A stretch of 44,392 nucleotides of DNA from Sneathiellales bacterium (GCA_026992315.1 JALXAG010000200.1:1-44392), one strand, 5' to 3'; shown: positions 1 through 11,926, counted from the first letter of the stretch. A program made the numbers and translations. Notes: a model not told the origin generated them from the letters alone.

Positions 1-352
1 TTTGCGGCAATTGCGCCGCCACGGGAAAACGCATCGGATCGGACGATGCCAGTATCCGCCCGTCTGCCAGGGAAACGATCACTTCCTGAACGTTCAGCCC
101 TTGATATAGCTGGCGTGAACGGCTCAGCGCATCGAAGGTTTCCCAGACATCCCGGCGGATGACATGGGGCAGAACCGATGTCGCCACCCCATCGAGATAG
201 GCACTGGTCAGTTGATGCAGGCTTTTCTCCTGGTTCTCGGTCAGCCGCGCCATGACCACCTGGGAAATGATCACCGCAACGCAGACGGTAAGCGCCGCCA
301 CGATCACAGGCGCCTTCACACGCAGGGGCGTGCTTTTCCACAACTGCCTCAT
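1..352 (-). CDS. Sensor histidine kinase, N-terminal part (runs off window)
   Basis: This gene is not in the ORF track because it leaves the window. Reading the minus strand from the ATG at 352-350 gives 117 codons without a stop. The first residues are basic (MRQLWKSTPLRVK), followed by a membrane helix (about residues 14-32, rich in V, A and I). A predicted extracytoplasmic segment follows, containing 'VIVSLADGRIL', typical of a periplasmic sensor domain. Its ATG overlaps the TGA of the upstream binding-protein gene (ATGA), so the two are translationally coupled. The kinase core is outside the window, so 'histidine kinase' is inferred from the N-terminal layout and the PhnD-like partner. 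A methyl-accepting protein or diguanylate cyclase with the same front end cannot be excluded. Confidence 0.6.
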   Translation of the reverse strand, partial: MRQLWKSTPLRVKAPVIVAALTVCVAVIISQVVMARLTENQEKSLHQLTSAYLDGVATSVLPHVIRRDVWETFDALSRSRQLYQGLNVQEVIVSLADGRILASSDPMRFPVAAQLPQ

Positions 353-1242
353 ACCTGATCCCGCACGGTATCGACCAGCCGGGCAATACCGTCGAAAAGC
401 TCGCTCCTGCCGGGGGCAAAGCCATCCAGACGCAAACTGGCCAGAATTTCCCGGCCCAGCGGGTCGTCGTTCATCGTGAACAGGGCCTTTTTCAGATCGG
501 CGATCACGGGATCCCGTGCCAGTTCCCGCCGGCAGGCAACGGGCGGGAATCCGAACCAGCGCGATTTTCTGATCACCCGGGTTCTGGCGGTCAGTTTGGG
601 GTCGATATCGCGCATGACATCCCAGACATAACCGTCGACGCTGCCGCTATAGGCCAGGCCGGAGGCCACTGCCCTGATGACATTACGATGCCCGTAGGTA
701 TAGAAATAGCGGGAGAAAAAGCTTTCCGGCCGCTCCCCCATCCGCGCGAGCAGCGCCCGCGTCACCAGAAAACCGGAATTGCTGTCAGGGTCCGAAAAGG
801 CATGGATATCGCCGCGCAGATCGGCAATGGAACGCGCCTGTTTCTTGTGATTGACAATCAGATAGGACTGATAAAGGGGCTTGCCGTTATAAACCGGCAG
901 GGAAACCAGGGACAGCCGGCTTTCGTAGCGCACGAAGGGATAGCCGCAGATCCAGGCCGCATCCAGCCGGCCGGATAGCAGCATCGATGTGATTTCCTGA
1001 TAGGTGCGCTTCTTCACCAGCACCACGGGCCGGCGCATGCGTTCCTGCAGATAACGCTTCAGGCTTTTGAGAAGCTGCACATCGGAATCGAGGAAAACCG
1101 GCGTCAGGCCGAAAGTAAAGCCTGCACCGCGCGCCTGCCCCCATCCGGGCAGCGGCGCAAGCATGGGGATGCCCATCCCCGCCGCTGCCGTCAGAAAGCG
1201 TCGGCGCGTCATCGCGCCAGCCTGCCCGTCTCCCTTGCTCAT
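349..1242 (-). CDS. PhnD/SsuA-type phosphate/phosphonate periplasmic binding protein
   Basis: The 297-residue protein begins with a twin-arginine-like signal: TRRRFL at residues 12-17, then a small-residue hydrophobic stretch up to about residue 35. After that it has the layout of type 2 periplasmic binding proteins of the PhnD family: 'FGLTPVFLDSD' at the start of the mature domain, 'AAWICGYPFVRY' in the ligand-binding lobe, and 'DPDSNSGFLVTRALL', which matches the family's conserved S-x-S-G-ligand loop. It is expected to bind a small oxyanion or similar ligand in the periplasm. No permease or ATPase gene is next to it. Instead it is followed by a coupled membrane sensor gene, which suggests it works as the ligand-sensing partner of a kinase rather than in uptake. 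A GGAAGAA Shine-Dalgarno supports the start; ATG at residue 11 is an alternative. Confidence 0.8.
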   Translation of the reverse strand: MSKGDGQAGAMTRRRFLTAAAGMGIPMLAPLPGWGQARGAGFTFGLTPVFLDSDVQLLKSLKRYLQERMRRPVVLVKKRTYQEITSMLLSGRLDAAWICGYPFVRYESRLSLVSLPVYNGKPLYQSYLIVNHKKQARSIADLRGDIHAFSDPDSNSGFLVTRALLARMGERPESFFSRYFYTYGHRNVIRAVASGLAYSGSVDGYVWDVMRDIDPKLTARTRVIRKSRWFGFPPVACRRELARDPVIADLKKALFTMNDDPLGREILASLRLDGFAPGRSELFDGIARLVDTVRDQV

Positions 1243-1319
1243 CGTTCTTCCGTGGTGTTTCTTGTGAACCCATCGAAAGCATGATGCCTCAAAAGGGGCG
1301 GAGCGGCAAATCGGGAAGG

Positions 1320-3484
<2,165 letters not shown>

Positions 3485-3523
3485 GGTACCGTTCCAAAGC
3501 TGATGGCTGGAAAGGGCCCGGTT

Positions 3524-4033
3524 TTAGCCCCCGGCGCGTACCTTTTCAATGCGTTTGAGCAATTTATCCCGCAAGGCAGGGGAAACGAAGGCCTCGACCT
3601 CGCCGCCCAGCATGGCAATTTCCTTGACCAGACGCGAGGAAATGAACTGATGGTTGTCGGAGGCCATGAGAAAGACCGTCTCGATATCGGGATTGAGGCG
3701 GGAATTCATGCCCACCATCTGAAATTCGTATTCGAAATCGGAAACGGCGCGCAGCCCGCGGATGATGACCGAGGCATTGATCTCCATCGCATAATGCATC
3801 AGCAGGCTCTCGAAAGGGCGCACTTCGATATTCTCGCCATGGAGGCGGGCGACCTCGTCCTCGACCATTGCCACCCGCTCCTCGACGGTGAACAACGGCC
3901 CCTTGCCGGCATTGACGGCCACGCCGATCACCAGCTTGTCGACAATCCCCGCCGCCCGTTTGATGATATCGTAATGGCCCTTGTGAATGGGATCGAAAGT
4001 CCCCGGATACAGGCCTATGCGCTCCATCCCCAT
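3524..4033 (-). CDS. coaD: Pantetheine-phosphate adenylyltransferase
   Basis: CoaD joins 4'-phosphopantetheine with ATP to give dephospho-CoA, the penultimate step of coenzyme A synthesis. The protein has 169 residues, the usual size. It shows the nucleotidyltransferase motif 'GTFDPIHKGH' (HxGH, His17 and His20) and the C-terminal 'ISSRLVKE' motif. The chosen ATG has a GGGGGA Shine-Dalgarno six bases upstream; a second ATG two codons later is possible. It sits 27 nt after gyrA and 39 nt before queA on the same strand, an arrangement often seen in Alphaproteobacteria that implies cotranscription. Confidence 0.96.
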   Translation of the reverse strand: MGMERIGLYPGTFDPIHKGHYDIIKRAAGIVDKLVIGVAVNAGKGPLFTVEERVAMVEDEVARLHGENIEVRPFESLLMHYAMEINASVIIRGLRAVSDFEYEFQMVGMNSRLNPDIETVFLMASDNHQFISSRLVKEIAMLGGEVEAFVSPALRDKLLKRIEKVRAGG

Positions 4034-4060
4034 CTTTATCCCCCGTCGCTGTTGGGCCGC

Positions 4061-6877
4061 TCAGTCATCCGCCGGACCGTTTTCCGCATCGCCGGCGGAT
4101 GCCAAAGCTTCCCCTTGCACCGCATCGCCGCCGGCTTCTTCTGCGCCACCGTCGTTTTCATCGTCACCGGCTTCATCGTCATCCGTGCCGGCAATATCGG
4201 CAAGGCGGGTGACGGAGACCACGCGCTCGCCCTCGCCGACCCTGAACAGGGTAACCCCCTGGGTATGGCGTCCGGCAATGCGGATATCGAAAACGGGGCA
4301 ACGGATCAGCTTGCCGCCATCGGTCACCAGCATGATCTGATCGCTGTCCTCCACCGGACCGGACCAGATAACGGCGCCGTTGCGCGCCGAGGTGGCGATA
4401 TTGATGATCCCCTGCCCGCCGCGCCGGGTCAGACGGTATTCATAGGCAGAGCTGCGCTTGCCATAGCCGCGTTCGGTGATCGAGAGCACGAATTGCTCCG
4501 CCGCCGCCAGTTCCGCGAAACGTTCGGGGCTCAGATTCGTCGTTTCCCCTTCTTCCGCCGTGCCGGAATGGGCATCGCCCTCTTCGCCGGCATGACGGCG
4601 CAGGGCGGCGGCCTGACGCAGATAGGCGCGCATCTCCGCCGGATCGGCATCGACATGGCGCAGAACCGACATGGCGATCACCTCATCGCCTTCGGCCAGG
4701 CGGATGCCGCGCACTCCGGTCGAATCGCGCCCCTTGAACAGGCGCACGTCATCGGCACGGAAACGGATGCACTTGCCCCCGCGCGCCGAAAGCAGAATGT
4801 CGTCATCCTCGGTACAGATACGCACGGCAACGATGAATTCATCGGCATCGTCCAGACGCATGGCGATCTTGCCGTTCGATTTCACATTGGTGAAGTCGCT
4901 CAGCCTGTTGCGGCGCACGCCGCCGCGGTTGGTGGCGAACATGATCTGCAGATCGTCCCAGCTTTCCTCGTCTTCCGGCAGGGGCATCAGATTCTGGATC
5001 ACTTCGCCTTCGGCCAGCGGCAGCAGATTCTGCATCGGCTTGCCACGCGCCTGCGGCGCCGCCAGCGGCAGGCGGTAGGCCTTCAGCTTGTACACCCGCC
5101 CGAGATTGGAGAAGAACAGCAGCGGCTGATGGGTATTGACCACGAAGACACGGGCAACGAAATCCTCGTCCCGGGTGGACATGCCCGAGCGCCCCTTGCC
5201 GCCGCGCCGCTGCGGGCGATAGGTATCCAGGGGCACGCGCTTGATATAACCGCCATGGGATACGGTGACGACCATGTCCTCGCGCTTGATCAGGGCCTCT
5301 TCGTCCTGTTCGAATTCGGCATCCTCGATCGTGGTGCGCCGGGGGGTTGCAAAGCGGGCACGGATGTCGAGCAGTTCCTCCTTGAGGATCGACATCAGCC
5401 GCACACGGTCCTTCAGAATATCGAGGTAATCGACAATGCTGGCGCGCAGGGTTTCCAGCTCGTCCGAAATCTCCTCCTGCCCCAGGGCGGTCAGACGGTT
5501 CAGGCGCAGATCGAGAATGGCGCGGGCCTGTGCTTCCGACAGGCGATAGGCGCCATCGACCACCTTGTGGCCCGGATCGTCGATCAGGCGGATCAGCGCT
5601 TCGACATCCCGCGCCGGCCAGGCGCGATCCATCAGCTGACGCCGGGCTTCCTGCGGATTGGCAGCGCCCCGGATCAGGGCGATCACCTCATCGATATTGG
5701 CAACCGCGATCGCCATGCCGACCAGCACATGGGCACGATCCCGTGCCTTGCCCAGCAGATACCGGGTCCGCCGGCTGATGACTTCTTCGCGGAAATGGAC
5801 GAAGGCCTCGACCATATCGCGCAGGGTCATGGTCTGCGGGCGCCCGCCGTTGAGCGCCAGCATGTTGGCGCCGAAGGAAGTCTGAAGCTGGGTGTAGCGG
5901 TAAAGCTGGTTCAGCACCACTTCCGCCACTGCATCGCGCTTGATTTCGATGACCACGCGCACGCCGTCCCGGTCGCTTTCATCGCGCAGATCGGAAATGC
6001 CCTCGATACGCTTGGCCCGTACCGCCTCGGCAATGCGTTCCAGCAGAACCGACTTGTTCACCTGATAGGGTATCTCGGTAACGATGATCGCTTCGCGATC
6101 CTTGCGCACCTCTTCGATATGGGCCTTGGCCCGCATGACGATCGAACCGCGCCCGGTCAGATAGGCGCTGCGGATGCCGGAGCGGCCCAGAATGGTGCCC
6201 CCCGTCGGAAAATCGGGCCCCGGAACGATTTCGAGCATTGCCTCGTCGTCGATTTCCGGATCGTCGACATAGGCGCAGCAGGCATCGATCACTTCACCCA
6301 GATTGTGCGGCGGAATGTTCGTTGCCATGCCGACGGCAATACCGCCGGCACCGTTGACGAGGAGATTCGGAAACTGCGCCGGCAGGACCACCGGTTCTTC
6401 GAGGGTGCTGTCGTAATTGGGCTGGAAATCGACCGTGTCCTTGTCGATATCGGCCAGCAGCGCTTCCGCCGCCGGGGCCATGCGGATTTCGGTATAGCGC
6501 ATCGCCGCGGCCGGGTCGCCGTCCATGGAACCGAAATTGCCCTGACCGTCCAGCAGAGGCAGGCGCAGCGAAAAATCCTGCGCCATGCGCACCATGGCAT
6601 CGTAAATCGCCTGATCGCCATGGGGATGATACTTACCCATGACATCGCCGACCACGCGCGCCGATTTGCGATACGGCTTGTCGGAGGCATAGCCGTTCTC
6701 GTTCATCGAATAGAGAATGCGCCGGTGCACCGGCTTCAGCCCGTCGCGGACATCGGGCAGGGCGCGGGAGACGATCACGCTCATCGCGTAATCGAGATAG
6801 GCCTTCTCCATCTCCGTTTCGATGGCGATGGTATTCGTTTCCGGATGGCTGGCGGACGGGGTGGAGAGTTCAGACAA
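4061..6877 (-). CDS. gyrA: DNA gyrase subunit A
   Basis: GyrA is the DNA-cleaving subunit of gyrase and introduces negative supercoils with GyrB. The 938-residue product has the winged-helix/tower core starting at '[23 protein letters not shown]', the catalytic tyrosine in '[10 protein letters not shown]' (Tyr128, matching Tyr122 of E. coli), and the GyrA-box 'QRRGGKG' before the beta-pinwheel domain. The tail is acidic, rich in D, E and G. The quinolone-binding stretch reads [10 protein letters not shown], with glutamine where E. coli has Ser83. The first codon is TTG, preceded by AGGA; an in-frame TGA lies eight codons upstream with no ATG between. The next internal ATG is at residue 23, inside the conserved start, so TTG is preferred. 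It leads the coaD-queA-tgt block. Confidence 0.97.
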   Translation of the reverse strand: MSELSTPSASHPETNTIAIETEMEKAYLDYAMSVIVSRALPDVRDGLKPVHRRILYSMNENGYASDKPYRKSARVVGDVMGKYHPHGDQAIYDAMVRMAQDFSLRLPLLDGQGNFGSMDGDPAAAMRYTEIRMAPAAEALLADIDKDTVDFQPNYDSTLEEPVVLPAQFPNLLVNGAGGIAVGMATNIPPHNLGEVIDACCAYVDDPEIDDEAMLEIVPGPDFPTGGTILGRSGIRSAYLTGRGSIVMRAKAHIEEVRKDREAIIVTEIPYQVNKSVLLERIAEAVRAKRIEGISDLRDESDRDGVRVVIEIKRDAVAEVVLNQLYRYTQLQTSFGANMLALNGGRPQTMTLRDMVEAFVHFREEVISRRTRYLLGKARDRAHVLVGMAIAVANIDEVIALIRGAANPQEARRQLMDRAWPARDVEALIRLIDDPGHKVVDGAYRLSEAQARAILDLRLNRLTALGQEEISDELETLRASIVDYLDILKDRVRLMSILKEELLDIRARFATPRRTTIEDAEFEQDEEALIKREDMVVTVSHGGYIKRVPLDTYRPQRRGGKGRSGMSTRDEDFVARVFVVNTHQPLLFFSNLGRVYKLKAYRLPLAAPQARGKPMQNLLPLAEGEVIQNLMPLPEDEESWDDLQIMFATNRGGVRRNRLSDFTNVKSNGKIAMRLDDADEFIVAVRICTEDDDILLSARGGKCIRFRADDVRLFKGRDSTGVRGIRLAEGDEVIAMSVLRHVDADPAEMRAYLRQAAALRRHAGEEGDAHSGTAEEGETTNLSPERFAELAAAEQFVLSITERGYGKRSSAYEYRLTRRGGQGIINIATSARNGAVIWSGPVEDSDQIMLVTDGGKLIRCPVFDIRIAGRHTQGVTLFRVGEGERVVSVTRLADIAGTDDDEAGDDENDGGAEEAGGDAVQGEALASAGDAENGPADD

Positions 6878-7004
6878 TTTCCTGGCCCTGGGGGTTGCTG
6901 TTCATTATGCCGGTTTCTTGTTATGCCGTTGGCACGCATGCTCATGAACGAGTTACGGCCAACGCCCGGCCCGCCCGAATGACAGCGGCGCGGACCGTGG
7001 GCGG

Positions 7005-7033
7005 ACTATACAGTCTGGAACCGGCAGCGGCAA
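7005..7033 (-). promoter_or_regulatory. Candidate sigma-70 promoter for gyrA
   Basis: On the minus strand, TTGCCG (7033-7028) and TATAGT (7010-7005) are separated by exactly 17 bases. Transcription would start near 6998, giving a leader of about 120 nt before the TTG start of gyrA. The spacing is ideal, the -10 matches the consensus at five of six positions, and the element lies in the only sizeable gap upstream of the operon. It is a pattern match only. Confidence 0.5.
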
Positions 7034-7082
7034 GATATTGCGGCGCAACAGATACGGAAGGCGAAAGGGGAAAACGGCGGAC

Positions 7083-8207
7083 ATGACCTGCGATGTGCAA
7101 ACCATCATCATCGGTGCCGGCGTCATCGGCCTGAGTATTGCCCGGGAACTGGCCATGGCGGGGCATGAAGTCGTGATCCTCGAAGCCGCATCCCGTTATG
7201 GCGAGGGGATATCCTCCCGCTCATCGGAGGTGATCCATGCCGGACTGTATTATCCGCCCGGCAGCCTCAAGGCCCGGCTTTGCCTTCGCGGGCGGAAAAT
7301 GCTCTATGCCTATTGCAGGGAGCGGGGCATCGATCACCGGCGCACCGGCAAGCTGGTCACGGCCACCGCGGCCGATCAGATTCCCCGCCTGCGGGCCATC
7401 GCCGGACGGGCGACGGAAAACGGCGTCGAAGAGCTGACCCTGCTCGATGCGCGCCAGGCCCGGAACATGGAGCCGGCACTGCATTGCCATGGCGCACTGC
7501 ATGTGCCCGTGACCGGCATCGTCGACAGCCACGGGCTGATGACCGCCCTGCTCGGCGATGCCGAAAATCACGGCGCCGTGCTCTCCTGCGCCAGCCGGGT
7601 GCTGTCCCTCTCTCCGGTCACCGGCGGCATCCGCCTTGACATCCGCGACAAGGGCAGCGACATGCATCTGACAGCCCGCAATGTCGTCATCGCCGCCGGG
7701 CTCGAAGCGCCGGCCCTGACCGCCGGCCTGTGTGCCGCCGGCGGAGGAGGACGGCAGATTCCACGCGCCCGTTACGCCAAGGGCAATTATTTCGCCTATA
7801 TGGGCCAGATACCGTTCGGACGGCTGATATATCCCCTGCCCGAGCCCGGCGGTCTGGGCATCCACCTGACGCTGGATCTCGGCGGACAGGCCCGCTTCGG
7901 CCCCGATGTGCAGTGGATAAGCACCCCTGATTATGCGGTCGATGAAAGCCGCCGCGCAGCATTCCTGCGCGCCATCCGCGCCTATTGGCCCGATATCGAT
8001 GAATCGCGCCTGCAGCCCGCCTATGCCGGCATCCGGCCGAAAATCGTGCCCGAAGGGGCCGAAGCAGCGGACTTCGCCGTCTGGGGACCGCAAGAGCTGG
8101 GCATAGCGGGCGCGGTGGCCCTGCTCGGCATCGAAAGTCCGGGGCTGACGGCCAGCCTGGCCATTGCCGGCCATGTCCGGAAAACGATGATGCGGCGGGG
8201 GCACTGA
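7083..8207 (+). CDS. FAD-dependent oxidoreductase, LhgO/DAAO-like
   Basis: This is a 374-residue flavoprotein of the D-amino-acid oxidase / L-2-hydroxyglutarate dehydrogenase superfamily. The N-terminal dinucleotide-binding motif is 'IIIGAGVIGLSIARELA' followed by 'VVILEA'. 'SSRSSEVIHAGLYYPPGSLKARLC' is the family stretch near the flavin, as in LhgO and YgaF-type proteins. The C-terminus has 'AYAGIRPKI' and 'GIESPGLTASLAIAG', which close the FAD site. Its role would be oxidation of a 2-hydroxy acid (or amino acid) with electrons passed to a membrane acceptor or oxygen. The substrate cannot be read from sequence. The ORF track starts at 7038, but the ATG at 7083, after a purine-rich GAAAGGGG/GGCGG stretch, fits the family start. 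It stands alone between divergent gyrA and a convergent kinase gene. Confidence 0.85.
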   Translation: MTCDVQTIIIGAGVIGLSIARELAMAGHEVVILEAASRYGEGISSRSSEVIHAGLYYPPGSLKARLCLRGRKMLYAYCRERGIDHRRTGKLVTATAADQIPRLRAIAGRATENGVEELTLLDARQARNMEPALHCHGALHVPVTGIVDSHGLMTALLGDAENHGAVLSCASRVLSLSPVTGGIRLDIRDKGSDMHLTARNVVIAAGLEAPALTAGLCAAGGGGRQIPRARYAKGNYFAYMGQIPFGRLIYPLPEPGGLGIHLTLDLGGQARFGPDVQWISTPDYAVDESRRAAFLRAIRAYWPDIDESRLQPAYAGIRPKIVPEGAEAADFAVWGPQELGIAGAVALLGIESPGLTASLAIAGHVRKTMMRRGH

Positions 8208-8228
8208 ACGACGACTGCGCCGCGGGGT

Positions 8229-9860
8229 TCATCCCTCCCTGCGTTCGCGCAGCAGATTGCGCATCAGGGTCATCAGCTTGGCGGCATCGACAGGCTTGTA
8301 GAGAAGCTGGCAGCGGGCGGCATGGGCACGGGTCAGATTGTCTTCCGCCGTATCGCCGGTGATGATGATCGCCGGGATATCGCGCCCGAAATAGCCGCGC
8401 ACGGCTTCCACCGACTGAAAACCGTCGAGCGCGCCATGCAGGCGATAATCGACAATCAGCAGATCGGGATCGAAAACCGTGCCGTCGCCGCCGCCCTGCC
8501 CCTGCTGCCATTCCTCAAGCGAGGATACCGGATACGCCGCCACGCCCCACATCTTCAGCAGCAGGATCGTCGCCTTGCGCACCATCGGGTCATCCTCGAT
8601 CAGCAGAACCTTGATGCCGGCAAGGTCGGCCGCCGCCGGGCGCGGCTGCGTTTCCGCCGCCTGCAGCTGCGCACCGCCCTCACCCAACGGAACCGTGACC
8701 GAAAACACCGTTCCCCTGCCGGGCCAGGAACGCACGCCGATCCTGTGCCCCAGCAGACGGGCCAGCCGTTCGGCGACCGCCAGTCCCAGCCCCAGCCCGT
8801 GATCGCGCTGACGGGCGGGATTGCCCAATTGCTGATAAGCCTCGAAGATATCGTCCAGCCGCTCGGCCGGGATACCTTTTCCCGTATCCCACACTTCAAT
8901 ACGGATGGCACCCGGCAGGTGACGACAACCGACAAGAATTCTGCCGCTGCCGGCATGGGCAATGGCATTGGAAATGAAGTTGCCGACAATGCGCGACAAC
9001 AATCCCGGATCAGAACGGATCACGGCCGATGAACGCACAACGGTCAGGGGCAGCCCTGCCTCGACGGCCTGCATGCGGTAATCGTTGGCCAGCCGGCGCA
9101 GCATGTTGCCGATGTGAAAATCGGCAATCTCGGGCGTGACCACCCCGGCATCGAGCTTGGAAATATCCAGAAGCTTGTTCAGCATATCGCGCATGACGCC
9201 AAGCGCGTTCTGCATATCGTTCAGAATGTCCTGTGCGGCATCGTCCCGGACGTGATCGGCCAACGCGCCGGTCAGCAGGTCCAGCGCATGCAGGGGCTGG
9301 CGCAGGTCGTGACTGACGGCGGCCAGAAAGCGGGTTTTTCCCTGACTGGCTTCATCGGCCTCGCGCCGGGCTTCCTCCAGCGCCGCTTCGGTGCGCTTCC
9401 ATGCCGTCGTGTCGAGCACCGTCAGCACATAGGCGTCCTGTCCGTCCTCGTCGCTGATCCGGGCCCATTCCGCCGCCACCGACATCCCGGCGGGCACCAG
9501 CAGATCGCGGGCACGGATGCGGGGCATGCGCCGCACCGCGGCGGGCGAGAAACTCTCTTCCAGAACCGGACGGGCCGCGTCATTCACCAGCACGGCCAGA
9601 GACGAGCCGACCATTGCCTTCTGATCGATGGCGAAGATGCTGGCGGCACTGGGATTGATGGAACGGATAATCCCGTTTGCATCGACGACGATCAGTCCCG
9701 CGCTGCTTTGCCGGGCGAAACTGTCGAAACGTTCCGGCGGGCGTTTCGGGGCATCGTCGTCGCCCGCGCCCCTGCGGCGACAGAAATAATGGCCGAATGC
9801 ATACCCCGCGCCAAATGCCAGCGCGGTCAGTCCAACCAGCAATGCGGCAGTCTCAGCCAT
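8229..9860 (-). CDS. PAS-containing hybrid sensor histidine kinase / response regulator
   Basis: The 543-residue protein has one N-terminal membrane helix (residues about 5-25) with almost no periplasmic part, then a PAS domain (about 45-155). The dimerisation/phosphoacceptor domain carries His184 in 'AAVSHDLRQPLHALD'. The ATPase domain has an N-box ('NFISNAIAHAG'), a G1 box ('DTGKGIP') and a G2 box ('GLGLGLAVAERLA'). A C-terminal receiver domain (about 420-540) has the phosphoacceptor in 'LLIVDYRL' and the signalling lysine in 'YKPVD'. The ORF track begins at 10040, but MAETAALL at 9860 follows a GGGAGAGG ribosome site and begins right at the membrane helix. No separate response regulator is nearby, so it is an orphan hybrid kinase. 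Its signal is probably cytoplasmic or membrane-derived. Confidence 0.9.
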   Translation of the reverse strand: MAETAALLVGLTALAFGAGYAFGHYFCRRRGAGDDDAPKRPPERFDSFARQSSAGLIVVDANGIIRSINPSAASIFAIDQKAMVGSSLAVLVNDAARPVLEESFSPAAVRRMPRIRARDLLVPAGMSVAAEWARISDEDGQDAYVLTVLDTTAWKRTEAALEEARREADEASQGKTRFLAAVSHDLRQPLHALDLLTGALADHVRDDAAQDILNDMQNALGVMRDMLNKLLDISKLDAGVVTPEIADFHIGNMLRRLANDYRMQAVEAGLPLTVVRSSAVIRSDPGLLSRIVGNFISNAIAHAGSGRILVGCRHLPGAIRIEVWDTGKGIPAERLDDIFEAYQQLGNPARQRDHGLGLGLAVAERLARLLGHRIGVRSWPGRGTVFSVTVPLGEGGAQLQAAETQPRPAAADLAGIKVLLIEDDPMVRKATILLLKMWGVAAYPVSSLEEWQQGQGGGDGTVFDPDLLIVDYRLHGALDGFQSVEAVRGYFGRDIPAIIITGDTAEDNLTRAHAARCQLLYKPVDAAKLMTLMRNLLRERREG

Positions 9861-9993
9861 GCCTCTCCCGGCGCCATTCCTGTCAAGGGATATGTGAAAA
9901 GCAGTATATGATAATGGCCGCAGGCACAATCCTTGCGCAGACGATGAGGCGCGAACAAGCGGCCGGAACCGGACAAAGGCCGCGAAGCGGCCG

Positions 9994-10842
9994 TCAATTG
10001 CCGCCGGCAAGCTCTCTCGAACGGGCGGCGGCGGCGGCAACCGCCCTTTTCATCAATGCAGCCAGACCGTCGGGCGCCATCAGCACCTCCAGCGCCGCCG
10101 CCGTGGTTCCGCCGGGGCTGGTCACGTTCCGGCGCAGCGTTGCCGCATCCTCATCGGAACGCCAGGCCAGTTCCCCGGCACCGCAAACGGTGGTGCGGGC
10201 CAGAAGGGCGGCGAGATCCTCCGGCAGGCCGGCATCCACCGCTGCTTCCGTCAGCGCCTCGATCATCAGAAACACATAAGCGGGGCCACTGCCGGAAACC
10301 GCCGTCACCGCATCCATGAGATTCTCGTCTCCGATCCAGGCCACCCGTCCCGATACCCGCATCAGGGCTTCGCACTGACTGCGCAGGGACGGCGGGACCG
10401 AGGGTCCGGCAAACAGAACGATCATGCCGCGGCCGATCGCCGCGGGCGTATTCGGCATGGCCCTGACAACATGAATGCCGCTGCCGAAATAGCCGGCCAG
10501 GGTATCGGCACGTATGCCAGCCGCAATCGACAGGACGCAGCCGCCGTCAGCCATCAGCGGCGGCAGGGGGGGCAGAGCTTCGGCAATGATCTGGGGCTTC
10601 ACGGCGATGACTGCCAGATCGGCCCGCCAGTCTTTTCCCCTGGCCGCCGCGGCATCCCGGGCGGAGGCCACGGCAATGATTCCCTGCCCGGCAAGCTGTG
10701 CCCTGACATCGGCGGAGGGTTCGATCACCAGCAGATCCTCAGCCGCGAGGATGCCGCCTTTAAGCCACCCCTCCAGCATGGCCCGGCCCATCTTGCCGCA
10801 GCCCAGCAACAATACCCGTTGGCGCTGTGGTGAATCCGTCAT
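9994..10842 (-). CDS. proC: Pyrroline-5-carboxylate reductase
   Basis: ProC reduces 1-pyrroline-5-carboxylate to proline with NAD(P)H. The 282-residue protein begins with the Rossmann motif 'LLLGCGKMGRAMLEGWL'. It has 'AVKPQ' after the cofactor domain, 'RAMPNTPA', and the C-terminal signature region 'TSPGGTTAAALEVL'. Length and motifs are normal. It follows the YbjN gene by 56 nt on the same strand and is probably cotranscribed with it. Confidence 0.96.
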   Translation of the reverse strand: MTDSPQRQRVLLLGCGKMGRAMLEGWLKGGILAAEDLLVIEPSADVRAQLAGQGIIAVASARDAAAARGKDWRADLAVIAVKPQIIAEALPPLPPLMADGGCVLSIAAGIRADTLAGYFGSGIHVVRAMPNTPAAIGRGMIVLFAGPSVPPSLRSQCEALMRVSGRVAWIGDENLMDAVTAVSGSGPAYVFLMIEALTEAAVDAGLPEDLAALLARTTVCGAGELAWRSDEDAATLRRNVTSPGGTTAAALEVLMAPDGLAALMKRAVAAAAARSRELAGGN

Positions 10843-10898
10843 GCGTCCCTCCCCGCCCCGGCGATCTTTTCAAGCCGGGGCCGCCACCTGCGAAAGGA

Positions 10899-11402
10899 TC
10901 AGGCCATTCCGGCCGTTTCCAGCATCGCCAGTTCGACCGCCTCATCCGGCGTCTTTCCGCCCCAGAGAACATATTGCAGGGCCGGAAAGTAACGTTCGTT
11001 CTCGGCAACGGCGGTGTTCAGCAGATCCTCGAGCTGTTCTGCGCAAACCCCCGGCGTGCCCCGCAGCAACAGGGTATGACGGAACATCAGCACCCCATCG
11101 TCCTTCCACAGGTTGTAATGGCCGAAGGGCAGGGAATCGTTGATCCGCGACAGCAGGGTAAACAGCTCCCCGCGCCGGGCACCGGGAATCTTCACGTCAT
11201 ACGCGCAGGAAAACTGCAGTGCCTGGATGTCGTCCCGCCAGAGAAACCACAGATGATAATCGCACCAGCCGCCGGAAAGACCGGCGGTCAGCTCCTCTTC
11301 CGACACCCGCTCGAACGGCCATTCGTTATCAATGGCGTATTGTTCGATGATATCCAGCGGGTTGGCCGGTCTGGTTTCGATATTCTCAATCAGTTCTCGC
11401 AT
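10899..11402 (-). CDS. YbjN domain-containing protein
   Basis: This 167-residue soluble protein matches the alphaproteobacterial YbjN family, usually found just upstream of proC. It is acidic and has the family's beta-rich core: 'WCDYHLWFLWRDDIQALQFSCAYD', 'YNLWKDDGVLMFRHTLLLRG' and 'YFPALQYVLWGGKTPDEAVELAM'. Members resemble tetratricopeptide-independent chaperone-like folds related to type III secretion chaperones. The biochemical function is not established. No signal peptide or membrane segment is visible. It starts at an ATG at 11402. The 173-nt gap upstream (11403-11575) probably carries its promoter, but I could not place one with confidence. Confidence 0.8.
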   Translation of the reverse strand: MRELIENIETRPANPLDIIEQYAIDNEWPFERVSEEELTAGLSGGWCDYHLWFLWRDDIQALQFSCAYDVKIPGARRGELFTLLSRINDSLPFGHYNLWKDDGVLMFRHTLLLRGTPGVCAEQLEDLLNTAVAENERYFPALQYVLWGGKTPDEAVELAMLETAGMA

Positions 11403-11575
11403 TGCGTTTACCTTGTTACCGGCAGCTTCCGCCGGCCGTGGTCACAACCGGCGGCGGCCCGCCGACAGCGCAGCTTCCGGGGCTGCTTTTTCGGCATGAG
11501 GCATAGCCACTACATATCGCGCCACAGCCCCATCAAACTACTATATACAGAAAGTCAATAAAAGGGCAGAGCGGA

Positions 11576-11926
11576 TTATCCTTGCTTGCCTTCGGTGGTT
11601 CCGGCGTTTCGCTTGCGCGTCGCCGTCCTGCGTGATGAGGCTTTCGCCTTGGCCGGGGTGGCGCGGCGGGTTTTTCTGAGGGCAGCGATTTCCTCCTCCA
11701 GGGTCTCCAGCCTTTGTGCGAGACGGATATTTTCCTCGCGCGCTGCCGCGGCCATGTCGCGCACGACTTCGAATTCCTCGCGGCTGACCAGATCCATATC
11801 GCCCAGAAGGCGCTGAAGATGGGCCTTCAGCATTTCTTCCATTTCCTTCTTGGCCCCCTGAAACGTGCCGAGCGCCCCAGTCGCCAGACGGGCGAAGTCA
11901 TCGAGAATGCGGTTTTCGCTTTGCAT
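11576..11926 (-). CDS. ubiK: UbiK-type accessory factor (BMFP domain)
   Basis: The 116-residue protein has an amphipathic N-terminal helix ('NRILDDFARLATGALGTFQGAKKEMEEMLKA') and a coiled-coil ('AREENIRLAQRLETLEEEIAALRK'), the layout of BMFP-domain proteins. In E. coli the family member UbiK (YqiC) supports ubiquinone synthesis by bridging the Ubi complex to membrane lipids. The lysine/arginine-rich C-terminal tail is an extension. The ORF track uses a GTG at 11935, but the ATG at 11926 has an AAGG about ten bases upstream and matches the family start. The gene is divergent from lgt, an arrangement I recall from other Alphaproteobacteria. Confidence 0.8.
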   Translation of the reverse strand: MQSENRILDDFARLATGALGTFQGAKKEMEEMLKAHLQRLLGDMDLVSREEFEVVRDMAAAAREENIRLAQRLETLEEEIAALRKTRRATPAKAKASSRRTATRKRNAGTTEGKQG

